A DNA stretch of 64,000 nucleotides from Streptomyces sp. NBC_00704 (lineage in GTDB: Bacteria > Actinomycetota > Actinomycetes > Streptomycetales > Streptomycetaceae): assembly GCF_036226605.1 (NCBI RefSeq), contig NZ_CP109000.1:5824501-5888500 (forward strand), in the 5' to 3' direction. Under the pieces are notes generated by a model. That model saw only the letters and a list, made by a program, of their open reading frames with translations, was not told the DNA's origin and did not search any database. Both the position numbers and the translations under genes were made by a program. Shown one piece after another: positions 35,129 to 44,475 of the stretch. Each line of letters starts with the position of its first letter. Within the stretch, counting starts at the first letter, position 1.

Positions 35129-38100
35129 GTGCACCTCAAGGCCCTGACCCTCCGGGGATTCAAGTCGTTCGCCTCGGCGACCACCCTCCGGTTCGAACCG
35201 GGCATCACCTGCGTCGTGGGTCCGAACGGCTCGGGCAAGTCCAATGTGGTCGACGCGCTCAGCTGGGTCATGGGGGAACAGGGCGCCAAGTCCCTGCGCG
35301 GCGGCAAGATGGAGGACGTCATCTTCGCCGGCACCACCGGCCGCCCCCCGCTGGGCCGCGCCGAGGTGTCGCTGACCATCGACAACTCCGACGGGGCGCT
35401 GCCCATCGAGTACGCCGAGGTCACCATCACGCGGATCATGTTCCGCAACGGCGGCAGCGAGTACCAGATCAACGGCGACACCTGCCGCCTGCTCGACATC
35501 CAGGACCTGCTGTCCGACTCCGGCATCGGCCGCGAGATGCACGTCATCGTCGGCCAGGGCCAGCTCGACTCCGTCCTGCACGCCGATCCGATGGGCCGCC
35601 GCGCCTTCATCGAGGAGGCCGCGGGCGTCCTCAAGCACCGCAAGCGCAAGGAGAAGGCGCTGCGCAAGCTGGACGCGATGCAGGCCAACCTCGCGCGCGT
35701 GCAGGACCTCACCGACGAACTGCGGCGCCAGCTCAAGCCCCTCGGCCGCCAGGCGGCCGTCGCCCGCCGGGCCGCCGTCATCCAGGCCGACCTGCGCGAC
35801 GCCCGGCTGCGCCTCCTCGCCGACGACCTCGTCACACTGCGCGAGGCCCTGCGCGGCGAGATCGCCGACGAGGCCGCCCTCAAGGAGCGCAAGGACGCCG
35901 CCGAGCAGGAGCTGCGCAAGGCGCTGCAACGCGAGTCCCTCCTGGAGGACGAGGTCCGCCGCCTCACGCCCCGGCTGCACCGCGCCCAGCAGACCTGGTA
36001 CGAGCTGTCCCAGCTCGCCGAGCGCGTCCGCGGCACGATCTCGCTCGCCGACGCGCGGGTCAAGAGCGCCACCTCGGCGCCCCCCGAGGAGCGGCGCGGC
36101 CGCGACCCCGAGGACATGGAACGCGAGGCCGCCCGCGTCCGCGAGCAGGAGGCCGAGCTGGAGGCCGCCCTCGAAGCCGCCCGGCACGCCCTGGACGACA
36201 CCGTCGCCCACCGCGCCGACCTGGAGCGTGAACTCGCCGGGGAGGAACGCCGGCTAAAGGACGTGGCCCGCGCGATCGCCGACCGGCGCGAGGGGCTGGC
36301 CCGTCTGAACGGGCAGGTCAACGCCGCCCGCTCGCGCGCCGCGTCCGCCCAGGCCGAGATCGACCGGCTGGCCGCCGCCCGCGACGAGGCACAGGAGCGC
36401 GCCGCCGCCGCGCAGGAGGAGTACGAGACGCTGAAGGCCGAGGTCGACGGCCTCGACGCCGACGACCACGAACTGGGGGAGCGGCACGAGACGGCCAGGG
36501 TGCGGCTCGCCGAGGCGGAGGCCGCCCTCGCCGAGGCCCGTGAGGCGACCACGGCCGCCGAGCGCAGCCGCGCCGCGACCCGGGCCCGCCGCGACGCCCT
36601 CGCGCTCGGACTGCGCCGCAAGGACGGCACCGGCGTGCTGCTGGGCGCGCGGGACCGGCTGAGCGGCCTGCTCGGTCCCGCCGCCGAACTCCTCACGGTG
36701 ACCCCGGGACACGAGGTCGCCCTCGCGGCCGCCTTCGGGGCGGCCGCGGACGCGGTGGCCGTGGCGACGCCGGCGTCGGCGGCCGACGCGATCCGCCTGC
36801 TGCGCAAGCAGGACGCCGGCCGGGCCGCGCTGCTGCTGAGCGGCGCCGCCGACGAGCCGCCCGGGGAACGGCGCGGCGACGGTCCGCCCTGGGCCGCCGA
36901 CCTCGTGCGGGGCCCCGCCGAGCTGATGCCCGCCGTGCGCCGGCTGCTGCGCGGGATCGTCGTCGTCGGCACCCTGGAGGACGCCGAGGACCTCGTCTAC
37001 GGCCGTCCCGACCTCGTCGCCGTCACCGCCGAGGGCGATCTGCTGGGGGCGCACTTCGCGCACGGCGGGTCGGCCGGGGCGCCCAGTCTGCTGGAGGTGC
37101 AGGCGTCGGTCGACGAGGCCGACGCCGAGCTGGAGGAACTGGCGGTGCGGTGCGAGCACTTGGCGCGGGCGCAGAGCGCGGCCGGGGAGCGGCGCGCGCG
37201 GTGTGCCGCTCTCGTCGAGGAGCTGGGGGAGCGGCGGCGGGCCGCCGACCGGGAGAAGTCGGCCGTGGCGCAGCAGCTCGGGCGGCTCGCGGGCCAGGCG
37301 CGGGGCGCTGCGGGCGAGGCGGAGCGGTCCGCGGCGGCCGCGGCGCGGGCGCAGGACGCGCTGGACCGCGCCGTCGAGGAGGCCGAGGAGCTGGCCGAAC
37401 GGCTGGCCGTGGCCGAGGAGATGCCGGTCGAGGAGGAGCCCGACACCTCGGTGCGCGACCGGCTCGCCGCGGACGGGGCGAACGCCCGGCAGACCGAGAT
37501 GGAGGCACGGTTGCAGGTGCGCACCCACGAGGAGCGGGTCAAGGGGCTGGCCGGGCGGGCCGATTCCCTGGACCGGGCCGCGCGCACCGAACGCGAGGCA
37601 CGCGCGCGTGCCGAGCAGCGGCGGGCGCGGCTGCGGCACGAGGCCGCCGTCGCGCAGGCCGTGGCCTCCGGTGCCCGTCAGCTGCTCGCCCATGTCGAGG
37701 TGTCCCTCGGGCGGGCGCAGGAGGAGCGCGTCGCGGCCGACGCCGCGAAGGCGCGCCGGGAGCAGGAGCTGGCCGCCGCCCGCACCGCGGGGCGTGATCT
37801 GAAGGCGGAACTCGACAAGTTGACGGATTCGGTTCACCGGGGCGAGGTACTCGGAGCGGAGAAGCGGCTGCGGATCGAGCAGCTGGAGACCAAGGCTCTG
37901 GAGGAGTTCGGTGTCGAACCGGCGGGACTCGTGTCGGAGTACGGTCCGCAGCTGCCGGTGCCGCCCTCGCCCCCCGCCGAGGGCGAGGAGCTGCCGGAGG
38001 ATCCCGAGCACCCGCGCAACCGGCCGAGGGCGTTCGTCCGGGCGGAGCAGGAGAAGCGGCTCAGGGCCGCCGAGCGCGCCTACCAGCAGCTCGGCAAGGT

Positions 38101-38683
38101 CAACCCGCTGGCCCTGGAGGAGTTCTCCGCGCTGGAGGAGCGCCACCAGTTCCTCAGCGAGCAGCTGGAGGACCTCAAGAAGACCCGCACCGACCTGCTT
38201 CAGGTGGTCAGGGAGGTCGACGAGCGGGTGGAGCAGGTCTTCACCGAGGCGTTCCGGGACACCGCCCGCGAGTTCGAGGGCGTGTTCGGCCGGCTGTTCC
38301 CGGGCGGCGAGGGACGGCTGGTCCTGACCGACCCCGACAACATGCTCACCACGGGCGTCGACGTCGAGGCGCGGCCTCCCGGCAAGAGGGTCAAGCGGCT
38401 GAGCCTGCTCTCGGGCGGCGAGCGTTCGCTGACCGCCGTCGCGATGCTGGTGTCGATCTTCAAGGCCCGTCCGAGCCCGTTCTACGTCATGGACGAGGTC
38501 GAGGCGGCTCTCGACGACACCAACCTCCAGCGGCTGATCCGGATCATGCAGGAGTTGCAGGAGGCCTCGCAGCTGATCGTCATCACCCACCAGAAGCGCA
38601 CGATGGAGGTCGCCGACGCGCTCTACGGCGTGTCCATGCAGGGCGACGGCGTGTCCAAGGTGATCAGTCAGCGGCTGCGCTGA
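35129..38683 (+). CDS. smc: Chromosome partition protein SMC
   Basis: An 1184-residue condensin ATPase that organises and segregates the chromosome. Walker A GPNGSGKS is at residues 31-38. Two coiled-coil arms flank a hinge around 500-640 (GLRRKDGTGVLLGARDRLSGLLGPAAE), and the C-terminal head holds the LSGGERSL signature and Walker B YVMDEVEAALDD. The GTG at 35129 gives the expected VHLKALTLRGFKSFA start; the open frame before it reads through the promoter. scpA/scpB are not in this window. Confidence 0.97.
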   Translation: MHLKALTLRGFKSFASATTLRFEPGITCVVGPNGSGKSNVVDALSWVMGEQGAKSLRGGKMEDVIFAGTTGRPPLGRAEVSLTIDNSDGALPIEYAEVTITRIMFRNGGSEYQINGDTCRLLDIQDLLSDSGIGREMHVIVGQGQLDSVLHADPMGRRAFIEEAAGVLKHRKRKEKALRKLDAMQANLARVQDLTDELRRQLKPLGRQAAVARRAAVIQADLRDARLRLLADDLVTLREALRGEIADEAALKERKDAAEQELRKALQRESLLEDEVRRLTPRLHRAQQTWYELSQLAERVRGTISLADARVKSATSAPPEERRGRDPEDMEREAARVREQEAELEAALEAARHALDDTVAHRADLERELAGEERRLKDVARAIADRREGLARLNGQVNAARSRAASAQAEIDRLAAARDEAQERAAAAQEEYETLKAEVDGLDADDHELGERHETARVRLAEAEAALAEAREATTAAERSRAATRARRDALALGLRRKDGTGVLLGARDRLSGLLGPAAELLTVTPGHEVALAAAFGAAADAVAVATPASAADAIRLLRKQDAGRAALLLSGAADEPPGERRGDGPPWAADLVRGPAELMPAVRRLLRGIVVVGTLEDAEDLVYGRPDLVAVTAEGDLLGAHFAHGGSAGAPSLLEVQASVDEADAELEELAVRCEHLARAQSAAGERRARCAALVEELGERRRAADREKSAVAQQLGRLAGQARGAAGEAERSAAAAARAQDALDRAVEEAEELAERLAVAEEMPVEEEPDTSVRDRLAADGANARQTEMEARLQVRTHEERVKGLAGRADSLDRAARTEREARARAEQRRARLRHEAAVAQAVASGARQLLAHVEVSLGRAQEERVAADAAKARREQELAAARTAGRDLKAELDKLTDSVHRGEVLGAEKRLRIEQLETKALEEFGVEPAGLVSEYGPQLPVPPSPPAEGEELPEDPEHPRNRPRAFVRAEQEKRLRAAERAYQQLGKVNPLALEEFSALEERHQFLSEQLEDLKKTRTDLLQVVREVDERVEQVFTEAFRDTAREFEGVFGRLFPGGEGRLVLTDPDNMLTTGVDVEARPPGKRVKRLSLLSGGERSLTAVAMLVSIFKARPSPFYVMDEVEAALDDTNLQRLIRIMQELQEASQLIVITHQKRTMEVADALYGVSMQGDGVSKVISQRLR

Positions 38684-38684
38684 C

Positions 38685-38701
38685 GACCGGGCCGCCCGGT
38701 C
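38685..38701 (+). terminator. Short hairpin after smc
   Basis: GACCGGG-CCG-CCCGGTC begins two bases after the smc stop. It is a compact 7-bp stem without a T-tract. Confidence 0.5.
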
Positions 38702-38788
38702 CCAGGGCGCACGCCGCGATGCGCGCTGTCTTCAAGAAGTGAACACATCTGCCCTCGATCTTGTCTGGGTTCTCACAACTCACCACGT

Positions 38789-38816
38789 TTGATTTTGAAA
38801 CTTGAAGGCATAAGGT
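38789..38816 (+). promoter_or_regulatory. Probable glcP promoter
   Basis: TTGATT (38789-38794) and TAAGGT (38811-38816) are 16 bases apart in a distinctly AT-rich patch, 85 bases before the glcP start. TTTTGAAACTTGAAGG between them holds repeated TTGAA words that could bind a sugar-responsive regulator. Confidence 0.45.
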
Positions 38817-38900
38817 CAGGAACGTTGGATTTACCTTCAGGTGCCACCTACCTGGAGGGCTGACCACGCCGGCGGCGTTGCCGGTGCCCGAGGAGTTCAC

Positions 38901-40319
38901 GTGACCAGCACAGCGCAGGCACCCAAGTCAGGAGCCGCGACGGCTCACCCCGATCATCTCGGGCATGTCATCTTCATCGCCGCGGCGGCCGCGATGGGCG
39001 GCTTCCTCTTCGGCTACGACAGCTCCGTGATCAACGGCGCCGTCGAGGCCATCCGCGACCGCTACGACGTGGGCTCCGCAGCCCTCGCGCAGGTCATCGC
39101 CATCGCCCTGATCGGCTGTGCCATCGGCGCGGCGACCGCCGGCCGCATGGCGGACCGCATCGGCCGCATCCGGGTCATGCAGATCGCCGCCGTCCTGTTC
39201 ACGGTCAGCGCCGTCGGCTCGGCCCTGCCCTTCGCGCTGTGGGACTTCGCCCTGTGGCGGGTCGTCGGCGGCTTCGCCATCGGCATGGCCTCCGTGATCG
39301 GCCCCGCCTACATCGCCGAGGTCGCCCCGCCCGCCTACCGCGGCCGGCTCGGCTCCTTCCAGCAGGCCGCCATCGTCATCGGCATCGCGATCTCGCAGCT
39401 GGTCAACTGGGGTCTGCTCAACGCCGCCGGCGGCGACCAGCGCGGCAAGCTCATGGGCCTGGAGGCCTGGCAGGTCATGCTCGGCGTGATGGTCGTCCCG
39501 GCCGTCCTGTACGGACTGCTCTCCTTCGCCATCCCCGAGTCCCCGCGCTTCCTGATCTCCGTCGGCAGGCGTGAGCGGGCCCGCGACATCCTGGAAGAGG
39601 TCGAGGGCGACAAGATCGACCTGGACGCCCGCGTCGCCGAGATCGAGCACGCGATGAAGAGCGAGCACAAGTCCACCTTCAAGGACCTGCTCGGCGGCTC
39701 CTTCTTCTTCAAGCCGATCGTCTGGGTCGGCATCGGCCTGTCGGTCTTCCAGCAGTTCGTCGGCATCAACGTCGCCTTCTACTACTCCTCGACGCTGTGG
39801 CAGTCGGTCGGCGTCGACCCGACGGAGTCCTTCTTCTACTCCTTCACGACGTCGATCATCAACATCATCGGCACCGTCATCGCCATGATCTTCGTGGACC
39901 GGGTCGGCCGCAGGCCGCTCGCCCTCATCGGCTCGGTCGGCATGGTCGTCGGCCTCGCGCTGGAGGCCTGGGCGTTCTCCTTCGACCTCGTCGACGGCAA
40001 GCTCCCGGCCACCCAGGGCTGGATCGCCCTGATCGCCGCCCACGTGTTCGTCCTCTTCTTCGCCCTGTCGTGGGGCGTGGTCGTCTGGGTCTTCCTCGGC
40101 GAGATGTTCCCCAACCGGATCCGCGCCGCCGCCCTCGGCGTCGCCGCCTCCGCGCAGTGGATCGCCAACTGGGCCATCACCGCGAGCTTCCCGTCGCTGG
40201 CCGACTGGAACCTGTCCGGGACCTACGTGATCTACACCGTCTTCGCCGCGCTCTCCATCCCGTTCGTCCTCAAGTACGTCAAGGAGACGAAGGGCAAGGC
40301 ACTGGAGGAGATGGGCTGA
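38901..40319 (+). CDS. glcP: Glucose permease (major facilitator, sugar porter)
   Basis: A 472-residue 12-helix proton-sugar symporter, matching S. coelicolor GlcP in length and sequence features. Sugar-porter signatures: GRMADRIGRIRV between helices 2 and 3, PESPRFLI after helix 6, QQFVGINVAFYYSS in helix 7, GRRPLALIGS between 8 and 9, and the PNRIRAAALG loop. The GTG at 38901 has GAGGAG five bases upstream. GlcP is the main glucose uptake system of Streptomyces and acts with glucose kinase, which is not encoded here. The gene is monocistronic. Confidence 0.93.
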   Translation: MTSTAQAPKSGAATAHPDHLGHVIFIAAAAAMGGFLFGYDSSVINGAVEAIRDRYDVGSAALAQVIAIALIGCAIGAATAGRMADRIGRIRVMQIAAVLFTVSAVGSALPFALWDFALWRVVGGFAIGMASVIGPAYIAEVAPPAYRGRLGSFQQAAIVIGIAISQLVNWGLLNAAGGDQRGKLMGLEAWQVMLGVMVVPAVLYGLLSFAIPESPRFLISVGRRERARDILEEVEGDKIDLDARVAEIEHAMKSEHKSTFKDLLGGSFFFKPIVWVGIGLSVFQQFVGINVAFYYSSTLWQSVGVDPTESFFYSFTTSIINIIGTVIAMIFVDRVGRRPLALIGSVGMVVGLALEAWAFSFDLVDGKLPATQGWIALIAAHVFVLFFALSWGVVVWVFLGEMFPNRIRAAALGVAASAQWIANWAITASFPSLADWNLSGTYVIYTVFAALSIPFVLKYVKETKGKALEEMG

Positions 40320-40433
40320 ACCACGGATCCAGGCCGGGTCCCGTGACGGGGCCCGCGATCCCCCCGAACTCGAGGAGCCGGGCCGAGTCCCCGCCGCCCG
40401 CTCCTCGACACCCGTGACGCGTGCCGCCCCGGC

Positions 40434-41405
40434 TCACTGCCCGAGCCGGGGCAGCACGCGTTCGCAGAACAGCCGCAGGCTCCGCCAGGCCTCCTCCACC
40501 GGCATCCCGCCCGCCAGCGGATGCAGGACGAGGTTGTCGAGCCCCTGCGCCACGCACTCGTCCGGCGTGAGGATCCGGTACACGCCCTCGTCGCGCAGCT
40601 CGTCGACCGTGAGCGCGCCCGAGCGCACCGCCGAGCGGATCTCCCCGGACTGCCACGAGGCGTACGTCCTGGCCTCGTGCAGGAAATGCCCGCCGTAGTG
40701 CGCCCAGGCCCGGTCGGGGTCCTCGGCCACGTGCAGCAGCGGGGTCTCGGCGGCGGGCATCATCGTCCAGCCCTCCGTCCCGTACTCCACCAGCCGCTCC
40801 TTGTAGTACGCCTCCAGCTCCGGAAGATGCGCGCTGGGGAAGAAGGGCAGACCCAGCCGGGCGGCCCGGCGGGCGGCGGCCCGCGAGGAGCCGCCGACCA
40901 GCAGCAGGGGGTGCGGCGCGGTCCCCGGGCGCGGGGTGACCCGTACGGTGCGGCCGCGGTACTCGAACTCCTCGCCGGTCCACGCCCGCAGCACGGTCTC
41001 CAGCAACTCGTCCTGGAGCCGGCCCCGGCGCTTCCACTCGACGCCCGCGCGCGCGTATTCCTCGGGCCGGTAGCCGATCCCGGCCACCGTGACCAGCCGG
41101 CCCCCGCTCAGCAGGTCGAGCACCGCGATGTCCTCGGCGAGCCGCAGCGGGTCGTGCAGCGGGCCGATGACGGCGGAGACGGTCACCGCCAGCCGCCGGG
41201 TCGCCCCCAGCACCGCGCCCGCGAACGTGAACGGGGACGGCAGCCAGTTGTTCTCGACGCCGTGGTGCTCCTCGGTCTGCACGGTCGTGACCCCGTGCCC
41301 GTCCGCGTACGCGGCCATCTCCAGCGCGGCCCGGTAACGGGCGCCCAGCTCGGCGCGGGTCGCGCCCGGCGCGACGAGGTTGAACCGGACCACGGTGACG
41401 GGCAT
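40434..41405 (-). CDS. LLM-class flavin-dependent oxidoreductase
   Basis: A 323-residue luciferase-like TIM-barrel protein. The EEHHGVENNWLPSPFTFAGAVLGAT segment near residue 45, the LDLLSGGRLVTVAGIGYRPEEY block near residue 95 and PLLLVGGSSRAAARRAARLG near residue 167 are family hallmarks. It could use FMN or coenzyme F420; the sequence alone does not decide. The substrate is unknown. An operator-like palindrome lies 34 bases before the start. Convergent with glcP. Confidence 0.9.
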   Translation of the reverse strand: MPVTVVRFNLVAPGATRAELGARYRAALEMAAYADGHGVTTVQTEEHHGVENNWLPSPFTFAGAVLGATRRLAVTVSAVIGPLHDPLRLAEDIAVLDLLSGGRLVTVAGIGYRPEEYARAGVEWKRRGRLQDELLETVLRAWTGEEFEYRGRTVRVTPRPGTAPHPLLLVGGSSRAAARRAARLGLPFFPSAHLPELEAYYKERLVEYGTEGWTMMPAAETPLLHVAEDPDRAWAHYGGHFLHEARTYASWQSGEIRSAVRSGALTVDELRDEGVYRILTPDECVAQGLDNLVLHPLAGGMPVEEAWRSLRLFCERVLPRLGQ

Positions 41406-41439
41406 GGCGACCCCCTTCGGCGGATGCGAGGGACGGTAA

Positions 41440-41454
41440 CTGACGCAACGTCAG
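41440..41454. promoter_or_regulatory. Palindromic operator candidate upstream of the LLM oxidoreductase
   Basis: CTGACG-CAA-CGTCAG is a perfect 6-bp inverted repeat in an AT-rich context (GGTAA before, ATATC after). Such TGACG/CGTCA dyads are typical of TetR-family operators, but no TetR gene is adjacent. Confidence 0.5.
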
Positions 41455-41680
41455 ATATCCATCCCCGCGAACCCCCGCCGTGACCGTGACATCCGCACCG
41501 CCCACGACCGCCGGCCCACGGCAGCGGACGCGCGTGCAGCGTGGCGGCCCCCGTCATGTTTTCGGTGGCCCGGCAACGGGGCCGCCGGCCCCCGGGCCCG
41601 CGGGAGCGTTCGGTGGGTCGGAGGTCCCGGCGTGGAGCCGTCCGTCCCGGCGCGGAGGGGTCGCGCATACTGGGTGCGTT

Positions 41681-42886
41681 ATGGAAACCGTCATCCTTGC
41701 TGTAGTCATCGCCGTGGTCGTGCTAGCGGTGCTCGGCGGGCTCGTCGTCGGCAGTCGACGGCAGAAGTCGCTGCCCCCGCCGCCCCCCACCACGCCCGAC
41801 ATCACCGCCCCGCCGACCGAGCCGCACGTCGGCGACGAGGCCGAGACGCCGCGCGACGAACCGCGCCGCACGATCGAGGAAGTGGACCTCCCCGGCGGCG
41901 GCGCGACCGGCACCGCCGTCGAGGAGCCGCCCGCTCCCGAGGTCCCCGAGCTCGAGATCCCGGAGCCGACGGAGGGCCGTCTGGTCCGCCTGCGCGCCCG
42001 GCTCTCCCGTTCGCAGAACGCCCTCGGCAAGGGGCTGCTCACGCTGCTGTCGCGCGAGCACCTCGACGAGGACACCTGGGAGGAGATCGAGGACACCCTG
42101 CTCACCGCCGACGTCGGCGTGCAGCCCACCCAGGAACTGGTCGAGCGGCTGCGCGAGCGCGTGCGGGTGCTCGGCACCCGCACCCCGGAGGAACTGCGCG
42201 CCCTGCTGCGCGACGAACTCCTCAAGCTGGTCGGCACGGACTTCGACCGCACGGTGAAGACCGAGCCCGCGGACCGCAAGCCGGGCATCGTGATGGTCGT
42301 CGGGGTCAACGGCACCGGCAAGACCACCACCACCGGCAAGCTCGCGCGCGTGCTCGTCGCCGACGGGCGCACCGTGGTGCTGGGCGCGGCCGACACCTTC
42401 CGCGCCGCCGCCGCCGACCAGCTCCAGACCTGGGGCGAGCGCGTCGGCGCCCACACCGTGCGCGGGCCCGAGGCCGGCGACCCCGCCTCCGTCGCGTTCG
42501 ACGCGGTGAAGGAGGGCAAGGAGATGGGGGTCGACGTCGTCCTCATCGACACCGCCGGCCGGCTGCACACCAAGACCGGCCTCATGGACGAGCTCGGCAA
42601 GGTCAAGCGGGTCGTCGAGAAGCACGCCCCGCTGGACGAGGTGCTGCTCGTCCTCGACGCCACCACCGGGCAGAACGGACTCGTCCAGGCCCGGGTCTTC
42701 GCCGAGGTCGTGGACATCACCGGCATCGTGCTGACCAAGCTGGACGGCACGGCCAAGGGCGGCATCGTGGTCGCGGTCCAGCGCGAGCTGGGCGTCCCGG
42801 TCAAGCTGGTGGGGCTCGGCGAGGGCGCGGACGACCTGGCGCCCTTCGAGCCGGAGGCGTTCGTCGACGCCCTCATCGGCGACTGA
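41681..42886 (+). CDS. ftsY: Signal recognition particle receptor FtsY
   Basis: A 401-residue SRP receptor GTPase. Residues 3-22 form a true N-terminal membrane helix (TVILAVVIAVVVLAVLGGLV), an actinobacterial feature, followed by an acidic Pro/Glu-rich linker to about residue 105. The NG domain has GVNGTGKTTTTGKLA (G1) near residue 207, DTAGRL (G3) and TKLDGTAKGG (G4). The ATG at 41681 has no ribosome binding site, with CATACT ten bases upstream. It partners Ffh, encoded 8 kb downstream. Confidence 0.96.
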   Translation: METVILAVVIAVVVLAVLGGLVVGSRRQKSLPPPPPTTPDITAPPTEPHVGDEAETPRDEPRRTIEEVDLPGGGATGTAVEEPPAPEVPELEIPEPTEGRLVRLRARLSRSQNALGKGLLTLLSREHLDEDTWEEIEDTLLTADVGVQPTQELVERLRERVRVLGTRTPEELRALLRDELLKLVGTDFDRTVKTEPADRKPGIVMVVGVNGTGKTTTTGKLARVLVADGRTVVLGAADTFRAAAADQLQTWGERVGAHTVRGPEAGDPASVAFDAVKEGKEMGVDVVLIDTAGRLHTKTGLMDELGKVKRVVEKHAPLDEVLLVLDATTGQNGLVQARVFAEVVDITGIVLTKLDGTAKGGIVVAVQRELGVPVKLVGLGEGADDLAPFEPEAFVDALIGD

Positions 42887-42951
42887 GCGACCCGAGGAAC
42901 GGCCCCGGCCCGCAAGCCGCATGGCTTCGGGGGCCCGGCCGCCGGCGGCGA

Positions 42952-42990
42952 GAAGCGCCCGCCCCCAGGTGCAGTGGGAGCGGGCGCTTC
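42952..42990 (+). terminator. Terminator after ftsY
   Basis: GAAGCGCCCGC (42952-42962) pairs perfectly with GCGGGCGCTTC (42980-42990) over an internal loop. Confidence 0.8.
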
Positions 42991-43013
42991 GCTGTGTGCG
43001 CCGTTGCACGGGC

Positions 43014-43243
43014 CGCCCGCGCCGCCCGTGCCGTACGCCCGCGCGGGTCTCGCACGCGTCGTGCGCGTCGTGCGCGGGGCGTGCGGAGTGCCGGCGGGTG
43101 AGGCCGGGCGCCCCGGCTCAGGCGCGGGCGCGGTGGGCCAGGTAGGCCAGGGTGCCCAGCAGCAGCCGCGCCTCCGGCGGGCGGGTGGCCGAGTCCAGCG
43201 CGGGCGGGCGCAGCCAGCGCGCCGGGCCGAGGCCGCCGCGGTC
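43014..43243. repeat. 230-bp tandem duplication, copy 1
   Basis: Identical to 43247-43476 except one base (C at 43066, T at 43299). The offset is 233 bases. Copy 1 is the orphan; copy 2 contains the true 3' end of the primase-like gene. Confidence 0.95.
43118..43243 (-). pseudogene. Orphan copy of the 3' end of the primase-like gene
   Basis: This stretch repeats the last 41 codons and stop of the neighbouring gene (GLGPARWLRPPALDSATRPPE and on to AYLAHRARA) as a result of the 233-base tandem duplication. It has no start codon of its own in a sensible place and is a gene fragment. Confidence 0.85.
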
Positions 43244-43246
43244 CGG

Positions 43247-43476
43247 CGCCCGCGCCGCCCGTGCCGTACGCCCGCGCGGGTCTCGCACGCGTCGTGCGTG
43301 TCGTGCGCGGGGCGTGCGGAGTGCCGGCGGGTGAGGCCGGGCGCCCCGGCTCAGGCGCGGGCGCGGTGGGCCAGGTAGGCCAGGGTGCCCAGCAGCAGCC
43401 GCGCCTCCGGCGGGCGGGTGGCCGAGTCCAGCGCGGGCGGGCGCAGCCAGCGCGCCGGGCCGAGGCCGCCGCGGTC
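43247..43476. repeat. 230-bp tandem duplication, copy 2
   Basis: The in-place copy. Bases 43351-43476 are the 3' end of the primase-like gene and 43247-43350 its downstream flank. Confidence 0.95.
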
Positions 43477-44007
43477 GGAGGGCGGGGCCGTGACGTGCGT
43501 GCCGGGGCCGAGACCGCGCAGGTCGAGGGCGGTGGGATCGTCCCAGCCCATGCGGTAGAGCAGACCGGGCAGTTCGGCGGCGGCGCCCGGCGCGACGAAG
43601 AACTGGGTGCGGCCCTGCGGGGCGGCGACGACCGGACCGAGCGGCAGCCCCATGCGTTCCAGGCGGACCAGGGCGCGCCGCCCGGCCGCCTCGGCGACGT
43701 CGATCACGTCGAACGCGCGCCCGACGGGCAGCATGATCGCCGCGCCCGGGAACTCCGACCAGGTCCTCGTCACGTCGTCGAGGGTGGCCCCGGCGGGAAC
43801 CCGCGGGGCGAACTCCAGAGGGTGCGCGCCCGGTGCGCGGCAGTCGGGGCGGCCGCACGAGCAGACGCCCGCCGAGGCCCGCGCGCCCGGCACCGCGTCC
43901 CAGCCCCACAGCCCGGTGAACTCGGCGACGGCGGTGCACTCGGACGCGCGGCCCCGCCTGCGCGCCCCGGATCGGATCTCGCGAATGCCGCCGATCGTGA
44001 AGCCCAT
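43351..44007 (-). CDS. Bifunctional primase/polymerase-like protein (short, N-terminal domain)
   Basis: A 218-residue protein resembling the N-terminal Prim-Pol domain of archaeo-eukaryotic primase superfamily proteins. The CSCGRPDCRAPGAHPLEFAPRVPAGATLDDV segment is the usual Cys/His motif followed by the pattern preceding TWSEFPGAAIMLPVGRAFDVIDV. No helicase domain is attached and polymerase activity is uncertain. I chose the ATG at 44007 (MGFTIGGIREIRSG); earlier ATGs give a Gly-rich extension. Its last 126 bases are duplicated downstream. Orthologues sit between ftsY and nsdA in Streptomyces. Confidence 0.82.
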   Translation of the reverse strand: MGFTIGGIREIRSGARRRGRASECTAVAEFTGLWGWDAVPGARASAGVCSCGRPDCRAPGAHPLEFAPRVPAGATLDDVTRTWSEFPGAAIMLPVGRAFDVIDVAEAAGRRALVRLERMGLPLGPVVAAPQGRTQFFVAPGAAAELPGLLYRMGWDDPTALDLRGLGPGTHVTAPPSDRGGLGPARWLRPPALDSATRPPEARLLLGTLAYLAHRARA

Positions 44008-44475
44008 GCCCCCTCCAACGGGTCCGACTGCCCCCTCCAACGGCCCGCCGCACCGATGGTTACGCAGCGGTCCCGTTCCGTGACGCTCTGTGTTGTCGCT
44101 TCCCGCGGGCCGCGCGTTCCAGGCAGCGCCCGGAAGCGCCCTCGGTGGCGTGCCCGGCTTCGCGCGCCCCTGAGTGCACCGCTCCGCTCACTCCCGCCCG
44201 TCCTATGTCAAGTGAATCGCGTGCGGGCCGCCGAGAGTTCATTCGAAGGGGTGGCGAATGGTGGCGATTCCGGGATCCCCGTGGCTGGGAGCGTGATCGT
44301 AGGACTACTTTGAGTGTGCGGGTCATGGAGGCACATGCGCTTGTGGGTATGCCGGAGGCAAGTCGCCTTTCCGTTCGAAGGGTGACAAGTGCCGTACGGC
44401 GGGCCGTATTTACCGGCATTCTGATAGGGCTTGGCGCACTCGGTGACAAGTGGTCTCAGGAATGGGGGCGTTCCA
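44008..44475. other. Gene-free region between the primase-like gene and nsdA
   Basis: 468 bases without a credible gene. The part near nsdA (44200-44470) has lower GC and many GTG/ATG words, but open frames there lack ribosome binding sites and run antisense-like or into nsdA out of frame. It holds the direct repeats listed below and probably the nsdA promoter. Confidence 0.5.
44381..44452 (+). promoter_or_regulatory. Direct repeats GGTGACAAGTG upstream of nsdA
   Basis: The 11-mer GGTGACAAGTG occurs at 44381-44391 and again at 44442-44452, 61 bases apart on the same strand, the second ending 23 bases before the nsdA start. Identical spaced words in a promoter region suggest a shared binding protein. 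Confidence 0.4.

Noticed and set aside
43118-44053. A longer version of the primase-like gene reaching into copy 1 of the duplication
   Set aside because: It is in a different frame over most of its length and reaches copy 1 only because the duplication restores the shared end; the frame ending at 43351 has the family sequence.
44327-44475. Small protein gene (MEAHALVGMPEASRL) before nsdA
   Set aside because: The frame has no ribosome binding site and no stop before entering nsdA out of frame; codon use is not Streptomyces-like.
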